A stretch of 64,000 bases of DNA from Stagonosporopsis chrysanthemi (lineage: Eukaryota; Ascomycota; Dothideomycetes; Pleosporales; Didymellaceae): positions 1 through 64,000 of the forward strand of contig JAFISE010000163.1 of NCBI GenBank assembly GCA_022560025.1, given 5' to 3'. Positions 11,984 through 22,065 of this stretch are shown in pieces (the stretch's first letter is position 1; the number at the start of each line of letters is the position of its first letter). A program made the position numbers and the translations under genes. The notes under the pieces were generated by a model. The model ran no database searches, was not told where the DNA came from, and saw only the letters and a program-made list of their open reading frames with translations.

Positions 11984-12824
11984 ATGGGAGCAACAAAAGA
12001 CGACCACCAGCAGTCCGAAGACGCATGTGTGATATGTCTATCGGTAATTACTGAGAGAGCTACCATAAGTCCCTGCAATCACTACAGCTTCGATTTTGTG
12101 TGTCTTGTTAGCTGGCTCAAAGAGCGGTCTACCTGCCCCTTATGTAAGCCATACATCATGTACTGCGCCTTTCGAGTGTTCATCATAGCCAGGCAAGGCA
12201 GAGGTTACAGCCGTCCAGTATGACTGGCGAAGCCCCGACGACTTTAAAAGCTACGAGATTCGCTCAACCAGCACTTCGAACAGCCAGCCCGTAGCCTCTA
12301 GTTCGTCAGCCTTTGCTACGAATGGGCAGCCAAGTCGAAGAAGATGCATTCGTCGTCCGTTTTCCCCTCCTGCAGATGATCCGGCCTTGCGCAGACGCCG
12401 AGAGGTGTACCAAAGAGGGCTTTTCTCAATGCATGTGGGGAGCAGTCTTCATTCAGGCTACCGCGATATTACACCTCAAGCCATCTCCTCAGATGCTGAG
12501 CTTCAGTCCAAGGCTCGGACCTGGATACGCCGTGAGCTACGTGTCTTTCTGTTCCTGCATACGGACCCAGCTGGCTCAACATCACAAGCCGCAACAACGA
12601 GTAGTAACGCCGAATTTCTGCTAACATACATTGTGTCTATCCTGAAAATGGTTGACATAAGAGCAAGCGATGGCCATGCTGAGAATCTTCTGACGGAGTT
12701 TCTGGGTCGAGAGCCTGCGAGGCTGTTTCTGCATGAGCTCGGCGCTTGGCTGCGAAGCCCTTACACTAAAGTGCAAGACTGGGACGAAAACGTGCAATAT
12801 CCCACCACCATGTGGACCAACTAG
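11984..12824 (+). CDS. RING-finger protein, probable E3 ubiquitin ligase (TOPORS-like RING)
   Basis: A 263-aa protein from exons 11984-12143 and 12193-12824. The 49-nt intron splits the last RING cysteine codon, and splicing yields CPLCKAEVTAVQYDW. The RING lies at residues 15-54: C15-x2-C18, C31-N-H33, C40, C51-x2-C54. In the H33-to-C40 gap an aspartate (SFDF, D37) probably replaces the usual fifth ligand, as in several fungal CxHxxFDFxCL RINGs. The rest has an Arg-rich segment and a helical C-terminus (WIRRELRVFLF, AEFLLTYIVSILKMVDIRA) reminiscent of TOPORS-type proteins. It shares a short bidirectional promoter with the HAD gene. Target proteins cannot be read from sequence. Confidence 0.8.
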
Positions 12825-13035
12825 GGGAATGCCTGTATGCCTTGGAAAATACTCCTTTGACGGCAGAGGTCACTGTGGAAGTACCTGATGTACCAACTTC
12901 TCACTTCAACCTAAACTTCACCGGGCACAGACTTCACAATGCCGATACAAACAACATGGCAAGGTCAACGGACTCGGAAGCAATCATATTGTTCTCAAAG
13001 CAACGCAGACACCTCAGGCACCCTATCTCGCAACC

Positions 13036-13365
13036 TCAACAAACCAACTGATCCGCCCACATAATCCAGCTCCGTCCCTTCGTCCCCTCAGCCGGGCACC
13101 CAATGCAAACGTAGTACTCCCTGCCCACGTTGGCGCCCTTCTGGGTGATAGAGAGCTGCGTGCGCTGCGCAGAGTAGCAGCTACGACAAGAGGGGAGGCG
13201 CGGCCGGCTCGCCGAAGGGGGAACGCTCACTATCGCGGTCGCAGTCTGGCGATGATCAGTGTGGGGACGTTTGATGCGCTATGGGGGTTTCCGGACAGCT
13301 TGCGTGTGGTATGTGTTGTTGATGATGATGGGCTGTTTCTTGCGCGAGAAGCCGAGAAAACCCAT
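13036..13365 (-). CDS. Small GRF-type zinc-finger protein
   Basis: A 92-aa model from exons 13365-13297 and 13245-13036. The second exon carries SCRSCYSAQRTQL, then NVGREYYVC, IGC and WIMWADQ, which follow the zf-GRF layout (paired cysteines, G-R-x-[FY]-Y-x-C, closing W-A-D). GRF fingers in topoisomerase III and NEIL3/APE2 relatives bind single-stranded nucleic acid. The first exon (MGFLGFSRKKQPIIINN) joins in phase if a 51-nt intron with a weak GTCCGG donor and CCAG acceptor is used. That donor is non-consensus, so the 5' half is the doubtful part. A frame-broken pseudogene is the alternative. Confidence 0.5.
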
Positions 13366-14160
13366 TGTTGTGGTTGCTTCGTGGTGGATAACGTGGTCAG
13401 GTCGTGCGGACAAAGTGGATGCGTCAAGTGATCGGGCGCAAAAAGACGTCGCCGTCTTATCTGTACTTGAATCGACCGCGGTCAAGGTGGGCTGAGGGCA
13501 TGTGTACCGCCGTGAAAGCCACGGGATTGCATGGGTAAGCGATGTCCAATGATCAACGTGATATATTCCGAATGGTGTACCTCTCATCCCATAGCGCTTA
13601 GCTCTACAATGCATGCAGTTGGCAAGGCTTTCCCGCTGTCCAAGATAGTATCGCGATCGACATTATGTTCATGCCTCAGGCATCCCGCTCGGCGCTGGAT
13701 AAGCTGGTATCCTCGGGACTCCCAAAGTTGCTGAACAAGTGTTCAGGTTTGAAATCAAACACTTTCCGACAAGAATCGATGCAGTCATGTATAGACCGAG
13801 CGATGCAATGATGGCCATGAGTTTTCGGGTAGGGAACGCGCGCGCTCTGTCGTTTCGGACCGAGCCCTCGCGTAAGGAGATACACTACTGGCTGAAAGAA
13901 GCCACTGCTTCTCGGCAATAAAATCTGAAACAGAGTATACATCCAGATGATGTAGCAGACTGTGCCTCATCTACCGAGCATTTCTAGGAAGTAAGGTTAG
14001 CTTAGCACTATGTATCAGTCTTAGCATTCTGAACACAAGCAGACCTTGAAAGAAAACAAGTGAAACACGTTTCGTAGATACGTTGTTGTGATAGGAATTA
14101 TAATCTTAAAAAAACCTCGTTACTGTTTATTGTATCGTTTCTTATCTAGATACTCGGCTC
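13366..14160. other. Intergenic, no gene seen
   Basis: About 0.8 kb between two minus-strand genes. Only short overlapping frames without motifs are present. The part near 13950-14150 is AT-richer and probably holds the 3' end of the kinase-HET transcript. Confidence 0.45.
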
Positions 14161-17100
14161 TCAATAGATGCGGACCGGAAAGCCCTGGTCACGTCCAATA
14201 CACTTCGCTGGTAGCAAAGCTGTGCCAATGCGCTCATACTTCTCGTTGCCCTCAGCGTCCTTCTGGCCTGTCGTATCAATCAACAACACACAATGGGTTT
14301 GCAACTCCGAGTCTTCAAGCCTTCTGACACCCTTGGCTTTGCCCAGCACCACACAAAGCGTGGAATCTTGTAGACCAATATCTGGGTCGTCGAGTACAAC
14401 ATCACCTTCCAGTGTGTGGGCCGCTCCCAGATCGAGTTCCCGAGCCGTTGCGCCAAGCGCGATGCTAGGTTCGCGCAAGTCGGGTGTGGACGCCCCATCC
14501 CTCACGCTGGGCCAACGTGGTGGTTGTAGAGGCTCCCAAATCCAGCTACCGAAACCTAGGTGAACATAGTTGATGCCTCCATGGTGAGTCTCATCCCCTG
14601 AGTAAGCCATCCAAGACCAAGACGGCACTGGCGCACGATCGCCTGGGAAGGTAATACGGCACAGTCTTGGAGTATCGAACCCACGGCGCCAGAGCAGACT
14701 GCGCCGGAGCGTACCTTTGGTTTCTCCAGCATCGAATATGCCGTAACCACCTTCGACGTCCATGGTAGCCAACAATCGTTGCTGTAGACCTTGGATGGCG
14801 ACTGGGCGGTCGTAAGGCTTCGAGAGACCCAGTCGTGAGTATCTCTCGTACAGGTGCTGATATTGCAGTATCTTCCCACCTTTTGATGCATCGTACAACG
14901 ATTTCGGGAAGTTAGGATCGCCCAAGAGAGCTGCAACTTTGCTACAAGAGTTTTAGTGGAGGTATTCGATCGGTAGAAAACAGACTTACTTTCTCATGAC
15001 GGATGATGTTTCACAACGGATTCCACCGCCGCACTCGAAGTAGGTTTGATGTGCGGTAAAGAAGATTGTTCGTCGCGCCAGGGCATGCTCCTGCAGCACC
15101 CATCCACGCTTATTCAGAGCGCCTTCTAGCACATGCTTCTGAAAGTTGTCAATGTTCTGGCAGATGTACATAGGCGTTTGGACCTTGGCATTGGGAATGA
15201 TCCCGACGCAGTCGCGATGTTTGCGGTCCTTTAAGAATCCATCAAGGTGATCCGCAGCACAGCTAGCCGCAATCACACAGTAGGCTCCACTGTAGACATC
15301 TTCCATGCGTTTGGCTTCAGATCTGAAGTCACCATCGTGACCTTGCAGAACACATAAGGAGTCGATCCAAAGGTAACGTTGTTCAAGAGCTCGGGTAACA
15401 ATAACCGCGTCTCTGAAGGTTGCCGGTAAATCTGCAACCTTGATGCCTTGGAGATGAGACTGCAGATTCGATCGATCAGTCTGAAAGTTGCGCTTGCCCC
15501 ATTGATGCGAAAGAGCAATCCATTCGCCCACGTCACTGAGACCCGTCTCCCACAACCGCACTTCGTTGCTCGTCGAAGTGCCTACGTCAATGAGCCGGGT
15601 CGGCAGTCGTCTGTTGGGTTCTCTCGAATGTTTACAGAAGTGCCTGCTGTTGTTGTCGCAATCCTTGACCCATTGCTGGATCATGCCAAGATGAGTCAGT
15701 CCGCCAGCTCGTGGAAGGTCAGTAAAGCCGACTTGAAAGTCATTCGTCGACGTCCGATTTTCTACATTGTGCACAACTGTGAGAACCGTGCCGCTCTTGC
15801 TGTGCATTCTTATCGCTGCACCCTCCCGGATAAATTCTACGCTCTCGAGGTTCTGCCCTCCATTGCGCTTGCACGCCCCCCATAGGCAGGTGCATAGTTG
15901 GCAGGTCCCTTCGTCGCTCCTCTGTTGAAGTGTTTTTACGTCGTACACAAACGAGGATCCTGGATTCAAGAGCTCTTCACCGAAATTGCAGCACTCTGCG
16001 CAGGGTTTGGATGGAAGACGATCCTGCGTAGAGCCAGATGGATCGGCGGCCCTGAGAGATGATAAGAGCTTCATCGCTGATCTGTTGTCCAATCGAACAT
16101 CCCAATCATTTTCGTTGAGTACTGGTGGGGCGTAGTCCTCCTATACACAATTAGCGTCTCTGGTGCCGTGATCCCGTTCGTCATCCGTCCACACCAATGT
16201 CACGTACCGTAGGTTCTTCTGGCAAAGATACAACAAGACGCTGCATGACATTATTGATGTTTTTTTCGTTCACATCACTCTCGGCTTCAATCCCAGGTGT
16301 GATCGATCCAGGTGTTGGAATCACTGCTGGCGAAAGCTCTGGAGGACCATTGGGACTCCAATAGCTGGGGTTATCGTCCTCTCCAAGGATTATCTCGAGT
16401 CGCTGGCAGATCTCATGTGATAGACCTCGTACATATCCTGAGGGTTCCGGCGGTCGTTGAACTGGAATCCTGACAGGCTCAGGCTCAGGCTGATCGTCTG
16501 CCGGAATGATGTTGATTTCTGGTCCAGAAAGAGCTTCATTCGCATTTGACATTCCGGGCGTCTGTTCTTGACCTTGAGAGCTAGCGACAGTCCGGCCAAG
16601 CCCAGGCCCAGGCCCGGGCCCAACACCTGAATCTAGACGACGTCGCTCCACTGGTCCGGATCCTTGCATGGAAAGATTTGTACCAAGACGATGCGGTAGC
16701 TTTACCACCAGCAATGACGTTCTCACGAGTACCAGTAAATCTCCGATCGCAGTGCTGTATGGCTTGGCCGCGGGTAGTCTAGCCATGCGGTCCATCCAGT
16801 AGACTGCTTTGTCGTGTACTCGAGCCTTATCCTTACCGTTCTCCGTGCTGATCTGGTAGAATGTCGGACCGTTCAAGTCTGCATTGAATTTCGCAAGACC
16901 ATCCTTACCATACAGCAGCCAGACAAGAAACTCGAGTGTGATGCATCCCAATGCCCAGATGTCGTAAAGTCGAGATCGACGCTCCCTTGGCTGACCTAGG
17001 AAGGTTTCTTGAATCCCTATCTTCACCTCCGGGGCTTCGTACCGAATGGTCCCGAATCTCGATTTGCTTCCGCTCGGTCGCATCTCTGTTCTGATTCCCT

Positions 17101-18198
17101 GAAACTTTGCTTCACCCCAGTCGCCAATCTTAAGGGTTCCAACCAAACCATGACCCGGGAAGATGAGAATATTCTCAGGTTTGAGATCACCGTGACGGTA
17201 AGAGGCGCCTGTCCTGTTTAGGTTGTGTGCTGCGTTGAGTGCATCGGCCAGGCCGGCAATTTGTTGGACCACTTCCTTCACCAAAGAGTCGTTCAACATG
17301 GATGAGTGGTCGTTGTTCTTCCAATATGTTCGTAAGTTGCCACCATCGGCCCATTCGAACATCAGGTAATACTCGTCTCTCGATTTTCTTGTGTGACGGC
17401 GGAAAGCGGTAAGGAAATGTACGATGTGTTTTTGTCCCAGATCGTTCATTTTCCGCAAGGCTGCAATTTCGTTCTCCCAACGTTTGGCCAGATCTAGTGC
17501 ATCGTCCTCGGGTTTGATCTCCTTGACCGCGACATTTATATGATCGGTAAGCTCCTGCGAGACGTCAATCAACCTATCGCTCTGGCAGTGATTTCACTAA
17601 CCGAAATTGTACGTATATGATCTTTGTGCACCGTGTACATGGACACGATGCCAAATGAACCCTGCCCGGCTTCGTGTACCCTATTTATGAATGGAATGAT
17701 GTGCGCTTCTGCAAGGTTGTGTCCAGGGATCCTGGTGTTGAACACGGTAGCGAAGAAAGGCCACTGAGCATTGTAGAATTCAAGACGCCACGATCTTAGC
17801 CATTGATTGTCTTGGACCAATACTGGAAGGTCGTCATCTGTCATATGCTTTGCTTTGAACCACCTCATCACCTTGTGTGCGTCGAGTTTTGCCATCACTG
17901 TGACCGCAAAGGCCTTGGGTGCATGATCAATGATGAACCTGATCAAGTCGATTTGCTCCTTATCCGGAGTCTGAATGCGTAGAGCTGTTTGAACTATCCC
18001 GGGGTCTCGCAGTATCTGCTGCACATGTCCTTCTGGTACGAAGTACTGTGTCACCCTATCGAATACGGCGGCTTGGCGACATTTCCAAAGACGGTTTCTG
18101 AGCCGGGCCGAACTCCTTATAGTATCAGGATACTTGGGCGTCTCTTCGTCTGAACTCGAATCTTCTAGGCTGGAGTCTTCAATGTCTTCTTGGTCCAT
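14161..18198 (-). CDS. Protein kinase-like/HET-domain fusion protein
   Basis: One gene of four exons (18198-17602, 17554-16208, 16140-14990, 14941-14161), 1291 aa. All three junctions close in phase with good sites: a 47-nt intron inside the kinase, a 67-nt intron with GTACGT donor between kinase and HET parts, and a 48-nt intron with GTAAGT. Order: acidic N-terminus; a fungal pre-kinase region; kinase fold ~170-480 with GQGSFG (178-183), VAVK lysine K210, HGDLKPEN (320-327), DWG in place of DFG (344-346), APE (373-375) and YDIWALGC; a Pro/Gly linker to ~650; a Cys-rich zone (CAECC, CQLCTC); a HET domain ~853-1005 (WIALSHQWG, YLWIDSLCVLQ, RGWVLQE); and a C-terminal HET-associated region. HET domains trigger incompatibility cell death. 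A kinase sensor or regulator of that output is inference. Two separate genes is the alternative. Confidence 0.8.
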
Positions 18199-20097
18199 GG
18201 AGTAGGTATGGTGTGGATAGCGGATGGCTGACAATGTGAGAATTTGATGCAGACACTTTGATTAGATGGGTGCGACTTTGAAGCGATGTTAGAATGTATC
18301 CAAGATGGGATAATCTGGCTGTCATCGCCTTAAATCCAGATAGAGAGGGATGTACATGGTCAAACGGAACGTGCGGCAGCAGCCTACATCGATGGTGCGT
18401 TGCTGAGCCTTGTGGGCATGTTCGCAGGCTATCATCCATGCAGGAGGCCGTCAAGAAGGCAAAAGCTGAGGAGAGAAGTGCGTCATCTTCGCTCGCGCTA
18501 AAGTCCGGCGTGCTGACGGGCGGTGGCACATTGCAGTGTAATGGAATATGCAAGACTCAGTTCAAGAGAGCTGATGCCTATGGCGCAGTGCAGTGCAGGC
18601 GTGAAGGATGGGGTCCAAATCCTACGACTTGCCAGTGCGGAATAGACCCCACATGTTCACGCTACCGTAGTTGCTTGGCACCACTTTAAAAGCAATTTCG
18701 ACACCAGCCTGTGGCGGCTCTTTCTTTTATTGATAATGTCTCAAAGCTGACTAGTTTCAAACCCACCCTGCTGTCCTCCTATGCCGCTCTACGCCCTCCT
18801 TATCTGCACTCCTTGAGATCGTCCTGCAAGGTTAGGCACGTTCTTCGACATTACCCGAGAACTACGTAGACTCACTGCCGAAAGGCGCCCAGACGCCTCA
18901 ACGCAATAAAGGTCATGCATCATCTGCGAACACGATCGTCAGTGCACTTCAGCCTTGCGACAGAAGAGAGCGCTCCTACATGAACTTTGAACTCCAACCC
19001 GTATTTGGCTTCGAGCTTTTTGAGAAGCTTTTTGGGATCTATGTCCACTACTGCGATATCCTGTTTCTGTCTTCGATTTGGATGCAACAATCGGCGAATG
19101 CTGTGTGTCCGGCGCTGGCGACCTTGTTCTCGAGCGGTGCAGGACGTATCCTTTTTGCGAGATGATACCGAGAAACGAAACATCATAGATAACAATTCAG
19201 TTGAAGCTGTGACGAAGACTCGTCGCGATGATCAACCCATTTTAACGACGGTTGTCTTGATATGCGCCAACGGACTTCGAGAAATCCCGGTAGCATGACA
19301 CTTGGTGATCAACCGCAGCATGTTGGGGTCCAATTATGACTTTGGTCTGACACACACCAAAGGCCTGGTGGCGCAACACAGTATCAGAGCTGGGTGAAAG
19401 ATCCCTCTGGCTCTTTGCTCAGTCTGGAGACTGACACATGTCGCTGTCAACTGGACAGAGCTACTCGCCGTAAGGCAACGTGGTTGAGACAAATGAGCTA
19501 AAGGTCTTACGCAGGATTTGCATCGGCGATCTTACCAGGATTTTTGAGGGACCAATCGCCAGTGGTGTATACCAATGAGCATCAATGTGTGCATACACCA
19601 CATTGGAAGCAAGCTGTTCAACGTTTTGCCTCGCGTATGTGAATTTTCAGCCTGGTTGTCTTGGCCCCAATATCGAAAAGCGTTCCTATTCTGGTCGTTC
19701 TGGAGGACCTCAGGCTGGAGCATATACAATGCTTGTAATGTCGGTCAATGCGAGGGGTTTGCCTAAGGCTTTATGCCTAACGCTTACAACACATGTTCAC
19801 CGGCAACAATGAATATGCATGCAGCTGCCTACTTGCCAGCGCCTGTCACTGCGCACCATGTGGCTCCAGTGGAGGATGAGGGCGCGAAAGTTTCGTCTGC
19901 GGCCAGAAAGGAAGACCAATACGGACGAGCGGACAAACAGATTGTAGCACAGAATGCGCTATTATCTCAGGTCTATTATGAACAAAGTACGGGGCATTCT
20001 GCACACTACATATCTCGGAATACGCTGATTCGCGTCAGCATCATCGCCACAGCCCCGTTCCTCCTCCGTCGCGCCGCCACTCACGAGCCTGCTGCTC
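18199..20097. other. 1.9 kb region between two head-to-head kinase genes
   Basis: Shared upstream region of the kinase-HET gene (minus) and the second kinase gene (plus). Mostly short frames without motifs. The plus frame 18294-18689 is cysteine-containing but unsupported. One small minus frame is listed separately. Confidence 0.5.
18920..19186 (-). CDS. Small basic ORF, doubtful
   Basis: 88 codons from the ATG at 19186. The N-terminal half is Arg/Lys-rich. The segment QDIAVVDIDPKKLLKKLEAK followed by YGLEFKVHVG reads like real protein, with an amphipathic helix and a strand. No family recognised and no intron evidence. It may be an exon of an unrecognised gene, a decayed gene fragment, or chance. 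Confidence 0.18.
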   Translation of the reverse strand: MMFRFSVSSRKKDTSCTAREQGRQRRTHSIRRLLHPNRRQKQDIAVVDIDPKKLLKKLEAKYGLEFKVHVGALSSVARLKCTDDRVRR

Positions 20098-22065
20098 ATG
20101 GATACTGATAGCGGCCATCCACCGAAGCAAGCTGATCAGTTTGCGCACACCGGGGTATTGCTGCAGCAATCGGGCTATGAAGCCACGGAGGTGGGAGCAA
20201 CAGATCCTCCCAACACGCCTACAAAGCGTCGATCTATGATCGAGGCCAAAGTCACAAAATCAGTGCATACTCCAGTATCTGCTGCAGTGACGAGACGCGT
20301 CAATCGATGGACTTATGCGTACAAGATGTGTAGGAAGATGAACAGGATGACTGAACGATCTCTCCTTTGGCATCGTGAATGGGTCCCGGAGTCTAAACTA
20401 GCGAAGATATCTGAGGCTGATGTCATTGACGCTTTGTCCAAGTCGCGTAAAGAAAGCATTCCCATCCAAAGACCTGAGAGATATCGAAGGATCCTCGCTG
20501 TACTCTACTTTATGAAGCAGCCCACCAAGATCCGGAGGTTTGTTGAAAGTGACGTCTGCGACCTTGATCTTCCACTACGCTTAGCTGAGGCTTCCGGCGG
20601 GAGGGTTATGGTTTGCGCGTCAGCAAATGAGAGGAGATTCGACGGTCCGGCAAAGACAGGGAAAGAACGCTCTGTTAGATTCAAGAATCATGAGGACGCA
20701 GAGGAATTTTTCAACCGACAATGGACTGTTCTGGCACCAATTTTTGCGCAATCAAAGGCCGAACCAGTGCCGCATAAATGCTTGGAAAAAGAAATGGTCC
20801 TACCTTTCAAGTCGGCTTTTAGGTCAGACAGAAAAGGAACTTTCGGAGACGTGGCTCACATAGAGATACATTCCGACCACTATGAGCCATCGGTATGTTG
20901 TAGTGATTGAGCGTTCGTTGCGAAGCCTTACTGACTGTCTGCATGAGGTGATCAAAACTTTCGCTGTGAAGAATTTGACGACCGGAAAAAGGGCCGATTT
21001 TGAGTCCGAAGTTACAATCTTAAGAAAGATGACGGCCGTCCACGCGCATGAACATCTGGTTCCCCTTTTTGCAACCTTCGAAGTCAGAGGAGAAGAGCGA
21101 CCGTTTCATCTGCTCTTTCCTTGGGCAGATGATGACCTTTCCCATCTTTGGAAACGTTTTCAAGAACCCCAAAGATGTCCAGAGATGGAGTCTTGGATTT
21201 CTGAACAGTGCACAGGACTTATGGCAGCGTTACGAGAGCTTCACCGATACAGAACTTACTCCACGTCGTCCATAATAGCTCTTACAAGCACCACAGATTC
21301 CAGAATTTCTACTCCTATATCTAATCAGGAGGACCAGAAACCACATCAACGCAGATTTATCTTCGGCCGCCATGGAGACATAAAACCCGACAATATTCTG
21401 TGGTTCCCACTTTGCACCTCTGCGACCATGCCTCACCAGGGCATCTTAAAGATTGCAGACTTCGGATCAGCCAGGTTCAGCACGCAAAATCACTGGTCAA
21501 ATGTGAAGACAGGCTCAATACCCAACACGCAGACCTACCGATCACCCGAATATGAACTTTCAGGGAATTGTACAACTCTCTGCGATGTGTGGGCACTCGG
21601 TTGCGTGTACCTTGAATTCATCGCTTGGTATATCGGCGGTCATGCTCTATTCAAACATTTTGGATGTAAGCGATTGGAGATGGACAAGAGCTTGGGTATG
21701 CGTAGTGATACATTCTTCACTATACATCATGATAATGGGCTCAAAGTTGCTAGCGTCAAGAAATCTGTTTCAGAGGTCAGTGATGGCTTTATGATGTCGA
21801 TTCCAATTCGCTGATATAGATACAGATGATTGATACTCTGCGCTCGAATACAGCCTGTGGGAGGTATTTTCAGGACCTTCTGGCTATCGTAGAGAAAGAG
21901 ATGATTGTTGTGCACCAGATCGTCGAAAACGAAGAGGACATCACCCTCCAACGCTCAATTTCCGATTCGCTCATTGTGCCTGAACAGTCTCGGGGGCGGC
22001 GAAGTAGCTCTGGACTTGTGTTCCATAAGCTGGGCGACATAGCGATACATCTAAGGCCGGACTGA
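20098..22065 (+). CDS. Serine/threonine protein kinase, fungal-expanded family
   Basis: A 620-aa model from exons 20098-20892, 20948-21775 and 21826-22065 (introns 55 and 50 nt, phase 0). An alternative acceptor at 21819/21820 would add two residues. The N-terminal ~240 residues match the layout of the pre-kinase part of the neighbouring kinase-HET protein (helical region, a PF block, then the G-loop). Kinase motifs: KGTFGDV (246-252), FAVK with K273, RHGDIKPDN (406-414), ADFGSA (435-440), YRSPE, and CDVWALGC (477-484). All catalytic residues are present, so it is probably active. About 27 residues rich in Ser/Thr are inserted just before the catalytic loop. No HET domain follows. It lies head-to-head with the kinase-HET gene, suggesting duplication within the locus. 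Confidence 0.82.

Noticed and set aside
16181..17572. Stand-alone kinase gene ending at 16181
   Set aside because: A consensus donor at 16207 and in-phase acceptor at 16141 continue the protein into the HET part; the unspliced tail adds only eight motif-free residues (VRDIGVDG).
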